Origin: Ceratopteris richardii
Lineage: Eukaryota > Streptophyta > Polypodiopsida > Polypodiales > Pteridaceae
Direction of reading: 5' to 3'
DNA length: 64,000 bases
Assembly: GCA_020310875.1 (NCBI GenBank)
Contig: CM035407.1
Span: 204,416,729 to 204,480,728 of the forward strand
How positions within the stretch are numbered: position 1 is the first letter of the stretch; each line of letters starts with the position of its first letter. The notes beneath the pieces are model-generated. The model searched no databases, had not been told where the DNA came from, and worked only from the letters and a program-made list of their open reading frames with translations. Shown piece by piece: positions 27,370 to 39,682 of the stretch. A program made the position numbers and the translations under genes.

Positions 27370-28298
27370 TCACTCCCACGTGGCACTATCTTCTGAACTA
27401 TCTTTCCATTTTACTAAACACTCTTTATATAAGTGACTTCTTGTCCATTTTTCTCGAGTGCATAGTATGCTCTCAGGCTCATGTGGAACATATTGAACAG
27501 AAATAGGCTCTACTACCTTACTATCTAGAATGAGGTTATGAGATTCACCCAACCTTTTCTTAAGCCAGCTAACATGAAATACTGGATGGATCTGGCTATT
27601 CTTTGGAAGTTGGAGTTGGTAAGCCATCTTTCCTATTCTTTTAAGTATTGGGAAGGGTCCATAATACCTAGCAGATAAATTTGGACAAGGTCCCATCTTC
27701 ATGGTTTCAGACCTAGATGGAACTCTAAGATAGACTTGCTCCTACCTGAAAGTTAATCTCTCTCCTTTGAGGGTCAACATAGGCTCTAACCCTGTCGTGA
27801 GCTCTCCTAATACTGTCCTTAACAAGCCTAAGCATATTGTTCATCTCTTCCAAGAAATCCTCTGCATCTTGAACTTTCTCATCCTGCAATCCTACTACAT
27901 AAGGGGCTCTTGGCTGAAACCCATACATAAGCATATGCCTAGTGGAAGAGTGCTTGGCACTATTATATGCAAACTCTACTATAGGTAAGTACTCTTCCCA
28001 ATTAGTTTGCCTTTCATTCACATACACTCGAAGCATATCCTCTAGGATTTGGTTAACTCTTTGTGTTTGCCCATTTGACTTTGGATGCTCAACCCGTGCT
28101 CTTGGTAAGTTTTGTATTTACCCTTTTGAAGACTTCTCTCCAAAAGGGGCTAGTGAACTTCCCATCCCGATTAGAAACTATGTCTAAAGGAAGATCATAT
28201 AACCTGTATAGGTTCCCCACAAAAAGTCTAGCCAACTCAGGTGTCTTCACTGTAGTACATGTTAGAATAAACCTAGCCATTTTGGTTAGCCTATCCAC
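27370..28298 (-). mobile_element. Gypsy E integrase core, tail and chromodomain
   Basis: Minus strand: integrase core text with DRLTKMARFI near 28290, then NERQTNWEEYLPIVEFAYN at about 27980, the tail IGKMAYQLQLP...IHPVFHVSWLKKR, and a chromodomain-like end (YKECLVKWKDSSEDSATWE). Same lineage as element F, at lower identity. Broken. Confidence 0.88.
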
Positions 28299-28320
28299 AA
28301 TTACCCAGACAGAGTCATGC

Positions 28321-29362
28321 TGTTGGGGGATTCTTGGTCAAGAAGGGATTTGAGTGTTTGTAGGAGAAAAGGGAAAGATAATAAGAAAGATACACACTGG
28401 AAGCCTCTATCGATTGATTAAAAGAAGACAATTACAATGGTGATGCACAATACAATCCAATTCTTTTGTGCAAAATCCCACAGAATGCTCAATCACAAAA
28501 TACGAAATACCCAAGGGTCTTGTTGCTTCCGGCCTTCTCTACACCAGACCTCCACCTTCTCCAAGCCTGTACTTGTGCACACCTTGCACCAAGCTTCCAA
28601 TAAGGGGGAGGGATGGACACCTTCTGTCGGCACGCACATAGCTTCAATGAGACCTTGGGATCCTTGGGGTGAATAGCTTAGTCCTTCTCTGCACACTTCC
28701 TTAGTCACTCTTCATGCACACCTTGCACTTCACTTCTTTGCATCACACACTGTGTGTCTCTTGCACTTCTCTCTCTTGCCTAGATTAAACTATGCTCCCT
28801 TGCTTAGTCTTACTTGGTTCAAGAATAGTCCTTGCCTTGATTTGAGTGTTGATTCACGTACGCTCCTAACTGCAAGAGTATCTTGGTGCTTACTTTGATG
28901 TCCCAAGATTGTCTACACAAGTTGGCAGCCAACGAATCCCTCTTTTGTCTTGTAGTGACTTTAGACTAAAACAAAAATTTTAATTGGGGGCCATACTTTC
29001 ACTTCTGCGTATGCTGCCGCTTCACACACCTTCACCTTTTGCCTTTTAATTCTTCACTTGTGCACCTAAGAGAGGATTCACCTGAACCTTCCAAAACACT
29101 TTTAAAACACTTTGAACCTTAGGGAAATTACAAAAATACATCTGCAACCTGCAACCCACTTTCTGCAATTTTACCCTTTGTGAACAATTATTTGTGCACT
29201 ACCTGTGCACCTTGACACTTGCACATCGAATGCTTTGACTTTTCCCATGTTGAATTTGACCTTGACCTTGTTGACTTTGATCGGTATGACTTTGATCTTT
29301 TGACTTTGGTTATAGTTTGATTGTAGTTGACTTTGACCAATATGACTTTTATGGGCTCAACA
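28321..29362. repeat. solo LTR inserted in Gypsy E
   Basis: A 1,042-bp block starting TGTTGGGGG and ending CTCAACA, placed between two pieces of E's integrase region that adjoin in the relative F. Flanks catgc and cattc agree at four of five positions. No coding text lies inside. This is the usual trace of recombination between two LTRs of one element. Frames at 28437-28708 are chance. Confidence 0.75.
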
Positions 29363-29471
29363 CATTCCCTCTCTCTGTCTTAGATAATCCAACTATGAAA
29401 TCCATGGAGATACTCTCCCAGTTCCCATTGGGAATGTCCAATGGGTGGAGTAGTCCTCCATTCCTCAATCT

Positions 29472-29885
29472 TTAAGCTTTATTGACTTGGCATTTAATGC
29501 ACTTAAGCACATATTCTAGGACGTCCTTATGAAGCCCATGCCAATAAAACTGTCTCTTAATAAGATCATAAGTCTTGTTAACTCTTGGGTGTCCTTCACT
29601 AGGTGTGTCATGACACTCATACAAAATATGCCATCTCATCGCAGGGTGTCTAGGGACACACACCTTACCCTTAAATAGCAGATATCCATCATGGATACTA
29701 TAATTCTTCCACTTGAATCCTTCTTGAGTACCCATCAATACTCCATCCTCACTGATGTGTATCATGATCCCCATTCTCTATGGCTTCCCAAATCTTAGAA
29801 TATGTAGGATCAAGCCTACATTTTCCTCGAATGGACTCAAGTAACTCATTAGTGATCTGAGTAAAACTTAGTCCATTGAGCATAG
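29472..29885 (-). mobile_element. Gypsy E integrase zinc-finger region
   Basis: Minus-strand text HDTPSEGHPRVNKTYDLIK and CIKCQVNKA shows the HHCC finger of Gypsy integrase, with end-of-RNase-H text beyond it. It ends at the insertion point of F (gtatg). Confidence 0.85.
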
Positions 29886-29890
29886 GTATG

Positions 29891-30168
29891 TGTGGAGCCT
29901 CTGTGGTGTCTCGAGGAGTCCCCTCACTTTTGGGGACTATCTGCACAGAAAACGAGATCGTCTGATAGCTCGACCTTCGATGTCGCACGGAGTTCTTCAA
30001 TGATAATCCGCCCAGCCGCGTACCCCCTTCTTGAGTTATTACTCCTTAATTGGAGTGAGTACTCTGGCATCTCACATGAGTGCCACATGGCACTCATGTG
30101 TGCGCCCTTCTAATGGAGCCCAAGAGATGGTTCACACCATCTCTTCTATAAGGACTCCCTTCATAACA
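29891..30168 (-). repeat. 3' LTR of Gypsy F
   Basis: TGTGGAGCC...CATAACA, 278 bp, paired with 36207-36484. It contains a near-perfect hairpin at 30073-30100 (arms cacatgagtgcc / ggcactcatgtg, four-base loop). Confidence 0.95.
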
Positions 30169-30307
30169 TTTCCTTCCCCTTAACTCCATTTTTGTCCTCA
30201 AAAATGGTATTGGAAGGTCTAGAAATCAAGAGGGTAGTACTCCCACTATATCCCCATGTGTAGAAATACATGGTCCTGTCTCCGTGTTGTTTCCCATATC
30301 CTTCCCC

Positions 30308-30934
30308 TTAAGAAAACTCTTGGGAAGGTAATCTAAAACTGGGAAACCGTCTTTGAAGGGTGCTAACCCGCTCCCATGTAGCACTATCTTCTGAACTATC
30401 TTTCCACTTTACTAGACATTCTTTATACAAGTGACTTCTCGTCCGTTTCTCTCGAGTGTGTAGTATGCTCTCAGGCTCATGTGGAATAGATTGAACAGAA
30501 ATAGACTCTACTACCTCACTATCTGGAATGAGGTTGTCAGATTCACCCAGCCTTTTCTTAAGCCGACTAACATGAAAAATTGGATGGATTTGGCTATTCT
30601 CTAGAAGTTGGAGCTGGTAAGCCATTTTTCCTATTCTCTTAAGTATTTGGAATGGTCCACAATACCTAGGAGATAATTTTGGACAAGGTCCCGTCTTCAT
30701 GGTTTCAGATCTAGATGGAACTCTAAGATAGACGTGCTCTCCTACCTCAAAGTTGATATCTCTTCTTTGAGGGTCAGCATAGGCCCAAGCTCTGTCCTGA
30801 GCTCTCCTGATGTTGTTCTTAGCAAGTCTAAGCATATCGTTCATCTCTTCGAAGAAGTCCTTTGTAGCTTGCACTTTTTCATTCTGCAAACCTATTGCAT
30901 AAGGAGCTCTTGGCTGAAACCCATACATAAGCAT
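30308..30934 (-). mobile_element. Gypsy F integrase tail with chromodomain
   Basis: Text LMYGFQPRAPYAIG, then the GPFQILKRIGKMAYQLQLLE block and IHPIFHVSRLKKRLG of the integrase C-terminus. A chromodomain follows (YKECLVKWKDSSEDSATWE). In chromoviruses this domain guides integration toward marked chromatin. The part is about 208 residues. Confidence 0.9.
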
Positions 30935-30997
30935 AAATGGACTATGTCCCGTGGAAGAGTGCTTGGCACTATTATATGCAAACTCTACTATAGGTAA

Positions 30998-31697
30998 CTA
31001 CTCTTCCCAATTAGTTTGCCTTTCATTTACATATGCTCGAAGCATATCCTCTAGGATTTGGTTAACCCTTTCTGTTTGCCCATCCGACTGTAGATGCTCG
31101 GCCGTACTCATGCTAAGTCTCGTATCCAACCTTTTGAAGACCGCTCTCCAAAAGTGGCTAGTAAACTTCCTATCCCGATCGAAAACTATGTCTAAAGGAA
31201 GACCATATAACCGGTATAGGTTCTCTACAAAGAGTCTAGCCAACTCTGGTGTCCTCACTGTAGTACGTTTTGGAATAAACCTAGCCATTTTGGTTAATCT
31301 ATCCACAATTACCCAGACTGAGTCGTGCCCTCTCTGTATCTTAGGTAATCCGACTATAAAGTCCATCGAGATACTCTCCCACTTCCCATTAGGAGTATCC
31401 AATGGGTGGAGTTAGTCCTCCAATCCTCAATCTCTCAGCTTTGTTGACCTGGCATTTATTGCACTTAAGCACATACTCTAGGACTTCCTTATGAAGTCCA
31501 TGCCAATAAAACTGCCTCTTAACAAGATCATAAGTCTTGTTAACTCCTGGGTGTCCCACACTAGGTGTGTCATGACACTCATACAAAATATGCCGTCTCA
31601 ACTCAGTATCTCTAGGGACACACACCTTTCCTTTATATAACAGATATCCATCGTGGACACTGTATTTCTTCCACTTGAATCCTTCTTGAGTACCCAT
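30998..31697 (-). mobile_element. Gypsy F integrase zinc finger and core
   Basis: HHCC finger (HDTPSVGHPGVNKTYDLVKR ... CNKCQVNKA) at 31389-31697, then the core at 30998-31402 with [32 protein letters not shown], and YGLPLDIVFDRDRKFTS. These hold two catalytic aspartates of the DDE triad. Confidence 0.9.
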
Positions 31698-31815
31698 CGA
31701 TACTCCATCCTCATTGGAAACTGGTATATCACGATCCCCATTTTCTATGGCTTCCCAAATCTCGGAATATGCAGGATCAAGCCTACATTTCCCTCTAATG
31801 GACTCAAGTAGCTCA

Positions 31816-33651
31816 CTAGTGATCTGAGAACTCAGTAAAACTCAGCCCATTGAGCATAGGCATGCGGCTAAGTGAATCAGCCACTACATTAAACTTTCCC
31901 TTCCTATACCTAAGCTCATAATCAAACTCTTGAAGGGTCTCTGCCCATCGGGCCTTACGACCTTTAAGGTCTGTTTGATTAGAGAGCCACTTAATGCTCT
32001 CTTGATCAAATACTATCATGACTTTGGCACCATATAAATGATGACGCCACTTCTTCAAAGCATGGACTATTGCATACAACTCCTTCTCATAGACGGAGTA
32101 ATTCTTTTGAGCTGGTTCTAGTTTCTTGCTCTCAAAAGCTACTGGTCGGCCATCCTGTACTAAAACTGCTCCTATAGCAAAATCACTCGCGTCCGTCTCA
32201 ACCACAAAAGGTTTGTTGGGATCTGCTATATGTAAAAGTGGAGCTGTAGCAATTGCTACTTTCAACTTCTCCATACTTTGCTTTTGTTCGTCTCCCCAAT
32301 GAAAGGCTTTCCCTTTCCCTTTAAGCTGTTCCGTCATCGGGACAACAATTTTGGCATAGTTTTTAATGAATCTTCGATAGAAACCTGATAAACCTAGGAA
32401 GATCTGCAGCTCTTCGAGGTTCCGTGGATGTGGCCATTCCATAATAGCCCTTACTTTTTCACGAATTATCTGGATTCCATCCTGGGAGACTATATGCCCA
32501 AGGTATCTAACCTCTGTCTTGAAAAATTCACACTTTGACTCCTTAGCAAAGAGCGAATTTTCCCTTAGCACTTGAAATACTTTTCTCAAGTGTTCCAAGT
32601 GCTCTTCTTCTGATGGACTATAGATAAGAATATCATCTAAAAAATCTACCACAAAGAGTCCTAGATAGGGCCGTAAAACACTATTCATGAGTTTCATGAA
32701 AGTGGCAGGAGCATTGATGAGACCAAAAGGCATCGACAAAAACTCATAGTGCCCATATCTAGTCCTAAATGCAGTCTTAGGGACATCCTTTGCCCTAATC
32801 CTGATCTGATGATATCTTGATCTAAGGTCAAGCTTGGTTAAGTACCTAGCTTGATGTAACTGATCAAATAGATCTTCCAATCTAGGCGTTGGAAATCTAT
32901 TTTTGATAGTTACCTTATTAAGTGCTCTATAATCTATACATAGTCTCATAGAGCCATCTTTCTTTTTAACTAGGAGCATTGGCGATGCCCATGGTGAGTT
33001 ACTAGGTTTGATGAAGCCCTTATCTAAATAATCTTGCAATTGCTTCTCAACCTCCTCATGTTGAGAAACACTAAGCCTATAAGGTGGTCTACAAATAGGG
33101 TTAGTGTTAGTAACAACCTCTATGGCATGGTCAATGTCCCCTCTCTTAGGTGGTAGCCCTCTAGGTAAGTCAGTGGGAAAAACATCTATGTACTCAAACA
33201 TAAGATCCTTAAAACTTTTAACCACACACTCTTGCAAAAAAGAATAGTAGAAATTCCTGTTCATATTTACATTCATAGCATGAAAAGATACATCAGATGA
33301 GCTGTCTATACAATGCTCCATATCATGACTATACAATAAAAACATGTCCTGTACATGCTGAGAATAATAGAGACTATACAACTCTAGTGATGAAATGAGA
33401 GGTGCACTAGGTACATCTCTCTCTCCCTGAATACAAACTTTACTTCCATTCTTTTCAAATTCGAGTGTGTTGTTTTTATAACTGCGTTTAAGTGTGTCTC
33501 CCAACCCCCAAAGCCACTCTCTTCCTAATACTAGATCTGTCCTCTCCATGTTCATAATTTGGAAGTCCATATAATCTGTATAGTCCTGCATCTTGGCTTC
33601 CAAATTGGATACCATAGTATCCCATATTCTTTTATCTTGCCCTTGCATCAT
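31816..33651 (-). mobile_element. Gypsy F reverse transcriptase and RNase H
   Basis: A 611-residue open stretch with the Gypsy reverse transcriptase blocks in order: [64 protein letters not shown] and FLDDILIYS (the active-site aspartates). The RNase H domain follows ([31 protein letters not shown]). Confidence 0.95.
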
Positions 33652-33659
33652 AGATACAA

Positions 33660-33917
33660 TGTATTTATGTGCACTAGGCTGCTGGGGAATCTTTAATTTC
33701 TTGACTAAGCATAGTTTATGAAATTATGAGTAGCAGAGTCATCTATCATGACCCGCACCCTGGTCATGTATACACTACCATGCAGTTTAACTAGGTCATG
33801 TGGTCCAAACTGCGGTGACCCCAATGACTGAGTCAAACAACAGGTGTGCTCTATATCCTCGTGCATCATCTCCACTCCCTTGCAGCTAAAGCTACCATGA
33901 ATAGGAAGGGTCTGCAC
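33660..33917 (-). mobile_element. Gypsy F protease region
   Basis: Minus-strand text IHGSFSCKG ... [17 protein letters not shown] matches the region around a Gypsy-type retropepsin, placed between gag and reverse transcriptase as expected. Confidence 0.75.
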
Positions 33918-34007
33918 TAGGTGGACCGCCTTTTTGCCCTTTTCGGGGGCCGTACTAGACTCTGGTCCCTTTTTCTTTTCTTCCCCCTTTTTGAGTGGAG
34001 AGTTCCA

Positions 34008-35119
34008 CTATGAATGGCTAGGAGATAGGCACCTAAAACACAGGTTCTCCCTTTTGGCCTTCTCAAACTGGTTTGTGGATAGTCTAGGCCCTTGTGATCT
34101 TTGTTTTTTAATAAAAACTTTGTTTTTTTCAAAAGGAAACTTCTTCTTGAATTTAGTCGTACTAAGAGGCTTAAGGGGCTGATCCGTCTTCATAGGAGTA
34201 TACTGAGGACGGTTATGGTCCTCATAAATCTGTGCATATTTGATCGCCTCCTCAAACGTCTTAGGCGCATTCCTTCTAACTTCCCTCTTTATGGCTTTAT
34301 CCAAGCCCCTAACAAACCCTCTGGTCTTCTGAAAATCATCTAAGCCCTTAAGTTTCAAAATGATCTCTCTATAGTGGGATAGGTAAACTGAAAGAGGCCT
34401 ATCTCTCTGAGTAATCCTATCCCACTCATCCCAATTCCTCTCCTCCTCGTTCTCAGGAAGAAACTCTTTTAGAAAAAGAGTTTCAAACTGAGTCCAGTCA
34501 GTAGGGATAGAGTTCGCCTCCTTAAGACTCATCCACCACTTATAAGCATGCGGGCCGAGGGAGAGACTCGCCTCTAGCACACGATACTCAGGTGGGGTGC
34601 CCTTCAATTGATGCAAATCATGCCACTTTTGTAAAAAAGTGTAGATTGCATCCTTATTCCTGTCTCGGTCATCCCCCGTAAAGGTAGGTGGCTTTAAGTC
34701 TTTCAGGAGGGGAGCTTCCCTAGAGGTCTCTCCTTTATGCTTACTAGGAAGAGAAGTATCTTTCCTAGTGAGCTCCAAAGGAATAGGAGGGGTCTCTCTT
34801 TCCTTCCTAGCTAGGAAAGAGGTGACACTAGTCTCAAGTGAGATCATTTGAGACTTAAGCTGCTGTATAAGAGATGTGATGCTACCCAAATCTTTCTCTA
34901 GCTTAAGGGTTTGCTCTTTCAAGCCTATGAATTGGTCACAAGTGACAAATTCATCTATAAGTTCTTCATAAGTGTATTCTTCCTGTGAGGCTCTTTCTCT
35001 TCTAAGTACTCTTCTATTTCTTGCCCTAATTCTACTTCTTCCATTCTAGAATCAGGGTCCTCTAGTTGCTCTTTAGATGGAGAAGTGGTCTCAACTACTT
35101 GTTTGCCTTTAGTTTTCAT
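34008..35119 (-). mobile_element. Gypsy F gag
   Basis: A retrotransposon gag domain (LKDLKPPTFTGDDRDRNK, HAYKWWMSLK, FLKEFLPENEEERNWDEWD, LSHYREIILKLKGLDD) is followed by lysine-rich text and a zinc-knuckle start CFRCLSPSH. A coiled-coil-like stretch (KEQTLKLEKDLGSITSLIQQ) precedes the domain. The likely gag start is the ATG at 35119. A leader of about 1.1 kb separates it from the 5' LTR. Confidence 0.9.
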
Positions 35120-36191
35120 GTTTAAGTTCCCTTCCCCCGTTTGCTAACTATAGTGTATGAAAATGAATGGAAGTAAAGCTCAAATATGCAAGAAGAAGAG
35201 AAATATATCACAAGATCACTTCCCTATTACAAAGTAGAGCTGCGGAAGCGAAATCCAAGTGGTCCTTAATGCTTCAAGTCGCTGATTTTGAATCCTCGCT
35301 AGGCCAAAAGAAAATTGGAAATGTCCGCTTGGTCCGGGGAGGTTCTAAACACCATAAACCATCCAAAACAATGCCAAAAACACGTGGAAAAAGCCAATCA
35401 GGCAAACTAAGTGAAACTGAGCAATTTCAGAGATGTAACAATCCTCGCTAGTCCATGACTTGCTGCCCAACACCTATACTTTAAGAATTGACTATCCCAA
35501 AAGAAAAAAGCGGATTTGGAGTCCGGATGACGAAAAACTAGGCCCGAGAGTGGTCGCCTAGTTCTTGTTGAAGCACTGCAGAGACATTTTGGTGGGGCAA
35601 ATCTCGTCCAAATCCAACACTGATGGTTTTTGAGCGAAGCTTAGGAGTGTAGCTTCGAAACATGACCAAGATTTTTGAAATCCGATATGGTATGAATAAG
35701 CTATGGTGCGGAGAAGTCGAATATGTCACCAATGGGAAGTGAAAAAACTCCTTTTCATGGATGGATGACTTTGTGAAGCTTAAAAAAAACAAAGCTTTTT
35801 TGAAACCACCCAAAGCCCATATCCCATAATCACAGCCCATATTACATAGGTGCATCATAATTTTCCCCAAAAATTTGGCTTATAGCATCCTTTTAGCACT
35901 CCAAAATTCCTCAAAACTTCCGAAAATTTCATCCGCTTCAGCTTGAATTCTCAATCGACACAAAAGGAGAAAAATCAAACGGCCTGCCGAATGGATCCTT
36001 TATCCCATAAGTGCTGTAGAGGAGCTTATTTTCTCTCTATATATAAAGAAACACAAGGTCATGGTTGTCATCGAAGAGGAGGGGATGAGAGACATGAGCT
36101 CTCGGCCGCTGTGCTCTGTCATGGGTTCCGGATGTCCGTCCTTGTTGACTGTTTGACTGCACGTCGGTATTACTCTGCTCGCCCGTCGCCT

Positions 36192-36205
36192 GGGCTCTGG
36201 TACCA
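36192..36205 (-). other. primer-binding site of Gypsy F
   Basis: TGGTACCAGAGCCC on the minus strand next to the 5' LTR; close to the usual methionine-tRNA site TGGTATCAGAGC. Confidence 0.75.
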
Positions 36206-36206
36206 A

Positions 36207-36484
36207 TGTGGAGCCTCTGTGGTGTCTCGAGGAGTCCCCTCACTTTTGGGGACTATCTGCACAGAAAACGAGATCGTCTGATAGCTCGACCTTCGATGTC
36301 GCATGGAGTTCTTCAATGATTATCCACCCAGCCGCGTACCCCCTTCTTGAGTTATTACTCCTTAATTGGAGTGAGTACTGTGGCATCTCACATGAGTGCC
36401 ACATGGCACTCATGTGTGTGCCCTTCTAATGGAGCCCAAGAGATGGTTCACACCATCTCTTCTATAAGGACTCCCTTCATAACA
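36207..36484 (-). repeat. 5' LTR of Gypsy F
   Basis: Pairs with 29891-30168. The same hairpin lies at 36389-36416. The target duplication gtatg follows at 36485-36489. Confidence 0.95.
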
Positions 36485-37312
36485 GTATGCGACTAAGTGA
36501 ATCAACCACTACATGAAACTTTCCCTCCCTATAACTAACCTCACACCTCCAAAGTAAGTGGTTCATCATCTAGATTTCAAAACTATGAGGCTACTCCATT
36601 TGAAAAAATTTGATTCTGATGCCAAAAGACCAAAAACTAGGCCTAGGAGTGGCCACCTAGTCTCTACGAAAGCGTTGCAGAGGGATTTTGGTTGGGAAAA
36701 ACTTCTCCAAATCAATCACTATTTGTTATTGAACGAAGCTTAAGAGTGTAGCTTCATAATGTGACAAAGACCTCTTGACTCAGATATTGGAGTGCCAAGC
36801 TATGAATCAGAGAATGTGGGTATGTTGGTGTAGGAGGTGAAATGACAATTCTTCAAAAGAGGGTCACTTTGATAGCTTGAAAATGAAATCTTGAAGGTTC
36901 TAGATTTGATGACCCATACCCAATCACCACAACCCATAATACATGTCCATACCTTTAAGTACCTTCAATTTTTCTCACCATTTATATCTTTTGGCCTCCA
37001 AAGTCAAGAGAAAAAAAATCAAAATTAACCTCTTGTTTAATCCCTTTCAACTCATGGTTATCCACTGAGAATTTCGTGAGCGGCTTCTATCAAAGCCCAT
37101 AATCGCACGTACATTGTAGGAGGCACCTTTTGCAGATACATATAGGCTTCTCACTTCATTCCCCTCTCATCCAAGAGAAGGAGAGGAGAGAGAAGGAGCA
37201 AGAAGCTCCTTGCACCTTCGCGTTGGACTAACAGGTCATCTATGAATGGAATTATGCTTGGTGGTCGTCTGCCTTGCTCTGCTCACGTGGTCATTCTGGC
37301 TCGGATACCAAA
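36485..37312 (-). mobile_element. Gypsy E, right part (leader)
   Basis: After a few dozen bases of RNase H text this is non-coding sequence resembling F's leader. Compare 'gaacgaagcttaagagtgtag' at about 36731 with 'gagcgaagcttaggagtgtag' at about 35631. It ends at E's primer-binding site (37298-37310, TGGTATCCGAGCC on the minus strand). Confidence 0.75.
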
Positions 37313-37583
37313 TGCAGTGGTGCTCTCAATGATTCTCCTTGTTTTTGAAAACCTTTGGTTTGAGTTCCCTAACGAAGAATAGACACTGGCTACAATTAAG
37401 GACTGAGCACGGAGATGCATGCCTCCAATCAACCTCCCAACCATGTACCATTCCCATTTATTCTCCCCAAGAGAACCCAATATGGCTTAACACATGGATG
37501 CCACATGGAACTCATGTGTGAGCCCATCTAAATAGAGATAAGAGGTGAATCACACCTCTCTCCTAAGAGTTCTTCACATAACA
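37313..37583 (-). repeat. 5' LTR of Gypsy E
   Basis: TGCAGTGGTGCTCTC...CACATAACA; pairs with 26886-27157 at roughly 86% by eye. Confidence 0.9.
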
Positions 37584-39682
37584 CATCCTCCCATACATGT
37601 GGTCTTTGCAGGACCCCAAACATCTGTATGTACTATTTCTAACACACTCTCGCTAACATGCTTGTCATGTGAAAATGATGCCCTTGACTATTTACCAAAT
37701 TGACATGCTGCACATACCTTGCTTGTTTCTTCAACCTTGAAATATGGTAGCTCATTGACAAGACCCTTTGACTGCATCAATTTTAGCCTCTATAAATTTT
37801 CATGTCAAATTTGCTTGTGACAAATCTCTATATCAGCAATAACACTTGCACCTTTTGCAAACATGGCTTCATGCATTTCAAGAATTTTTCATCATCAAGA
37901 TGAATATCCTACCAACTTTGTTCCCTTTGGTGACCAACCTTCCATTCAATTTGTATTCTTCTACATAAAAATCGTCAGCATTGAACCTGACTTGTAATCC
38001 CTGGTCAACCATTTGTCCAATAGAAACCAGATTCTTTGTTATATTTGGAACATGCAACACATTAGCAAGATGTTTTGCCTTCCTGTTCTCCATAGATAGT
38101 GCTATGTTTCTTGTATGCTCGATAGGATGTGATGTGTTATCCTTTGTTTCAACAAATCCTAGAACGAATAATTTTTGTAATCCACTAAGAAATTTTGCAT
38201 GAATGTTCATGTGGTTTGAAGCACCTGAATCAACATACCACACATTAATATTTGATTTCAAAACATCAAAAAACATTGTATTCATCATATAATGTTGGAC
38301 ATGAACAAATTCTTAGAATCATCTGCACTTGTGGATGCATTTTTGTTCTGTTGCCTTCTATTATTTTGATTCTTCAACCTGCAATGACGTTCAAACTATC
38401 CAGGTTTACCACAATTCCAACATCCTTTATTTTAATTACCTAAATCGTATTTCTATAGCCTCTTCGGCTCCCCTTGCCTCGAAACTGTCCTCTACCTCCT
38501 ACATGTTTTTGTTGTTGAACTTAGTCTTGGTTGTTGTTCCTTCTTCCACTTTCGAAGCCTTTATCTCTGCCTCTTCCTCTGCTAGAGTAGAATACTAGAT
38601 TAGAACTAGGTTTTCCTTGGGATTTTGAGTCCTCACCAAGATTGTTTTCTTCAGTTATTAGCATGGATACCAAATCAACAAAATTCAAAATATTTTTCCT
38701 CGTTTGAATAGAAGTTCTGAACTGCTTATATGTAGCTCCTAATCTACGAAGGCACACTTCCACCTTATCATCATCATCATCTACATTCATGCCAATAGAT
38801 GCAAGTGACTCACATATACTTTTGATTTTTAAGCTGTAATCACTTACCGACATGCCCTTTTTCTCTAGAGTATGCAGCTCATTCTTGAGTTGCAATTTGT
38901 GTGCCTTTGTATCGGTCTCATACAATGTGACCAAACTGTTCCAAGCTTCTTTCAGAGTCTTGGCATCCTATATATGTCCAATCATGCTCTCTTGTATGCT
39001 AACAGACAATCAATACATCACCTTTTATGCTCCTTGATTCCATTCTCCATATGCTCTTAATTGGTCTACAGTCCAATTCCTCTATGGTAACTATGAAGCA
39101 TTTTCATTCTCTCCTTTGATGTACTTCCAATGGCCTTTTCCCATCAGGAAATTTGTCATTTTGAATCTCCAGACATGAAAGTTGTTTTTATCCAACTTGT
39201 CACTTATAAGATGACTCATTCCATCAGCGTTTGCCATTTTTTCAACAATTCACAACACTACAAAGACGCTACAAGTAGTACTTGTGCTTCAACACTATCA
39301 CTGTGACGTGATAGTTCGATCTCATAAAAACATAGTTTTCATGTATCAACAATACACAAAATCACTCGAAATTCTAGATTTGGAATGTTTGAGTGTTATC
39401 GAACAAGTTGAAAGTTATAATTTTGCAAACTAACCTTTTTTGTGGGCCCCACTTTGCAGGCTCATAACAGAGGTTGAGATGGCTCCCAAATAGAAATCTG
39501 AACAAAACGAGTCATCCTCAAGGAATAACTATTGAAAATATTTTGACATCTTCTACCTTCACGCCAAATTTCATAGAAATATGAGATCGTTTGTGAATCA
39601 TGCTTTTTCCATGCTTTCTCGCATACTTTTCACTGTTTGCATTCTCGACGAGCTCTCTATAGCCACACTGGCTCTGATACCA
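37584..39682 (-). mobile_element. Copia D interior, 5' part (gag, protease, pre-integrase)
   Basis: Minus strand, from the right: leader, then gag from a likely start near 39238 (MANADGMSHLISDKLDKNNF) to 38521-38934 (LKNELHTLEKKGMSVSDYSLK). Arginine/glycine-rich text and a zinc-knuckle remnant lie near 38400. Protease with VWYVDSGASNHM is at 37878-38288, and the GAG-pre-integrase block follows. The primer-binding site TGGTATCAGAGCC (39670-39682) directly adjoins the 5' LTR. The coding part is broken. Confidence 0.9.
39670..39682 (-). other. primer-binding site of Copia D
   Basis: TGGTATCAGAGCC on the minus strand, a perfect match to the standard plant Copia initiator-methionine-tRNA site, touching the 5' LTR. 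Confidence 0.92.

Larger units (their letters stand above)
29891..36484 (-). mobile_element. Gypsy element F, chromodomain lineage, nearly complete
   Basis: A 6.6-kb Ty3/gypsy element of the chromovirus type on the minus strand. LTRs 29891-30168 and 36207-36484 are 278 bp each and differ at about five positions (near 2%). The target duplication gtatg is perfect on both sides. It has a primer-binding site and purine tract, gag, protease, reverse transcriptase, RNase H, integrase and a chromodomain. The order, integrase after RNase H, is the Gypsy order. It inserted into its older relative E. It looks nearly whole but broken, with about a handful of breaks. Confidence 0.94.
26886..37583 (-). 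mobile_element. Gypsy element E with both LTRs, itself interrupted
   Basis: A Ty3/gypsy element on the minus strand inserted in Copia D. LTRs are 26886-27157 and 37313-37583; flanks catct and catcc agree at four of five positions. Parts present: chromodomain and integrase tail (27370-27702), integrase core (27725-28298), integrase zinc finger (29472-29774), a little RNase H text, and the untranslated leader (about 36540-37312). Gag, protease and most reverse transcriptase are absent. It holds element F and a solo LTR. The element is broken. By-eye LTR difference is about 14%. Confidence 0.9.

Noticed and set aside
28437-28708. Frames on both strands inside the solo LTR
   Set aside because: They lie within a non-coding LTR and show no family likeness.
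36000-36429. Frames in the leader and 5' LTR of Gypsy F, one of which repeats at 29892-30113
   Set aside because: The repeated frame is simply the same LTR sequence twice.
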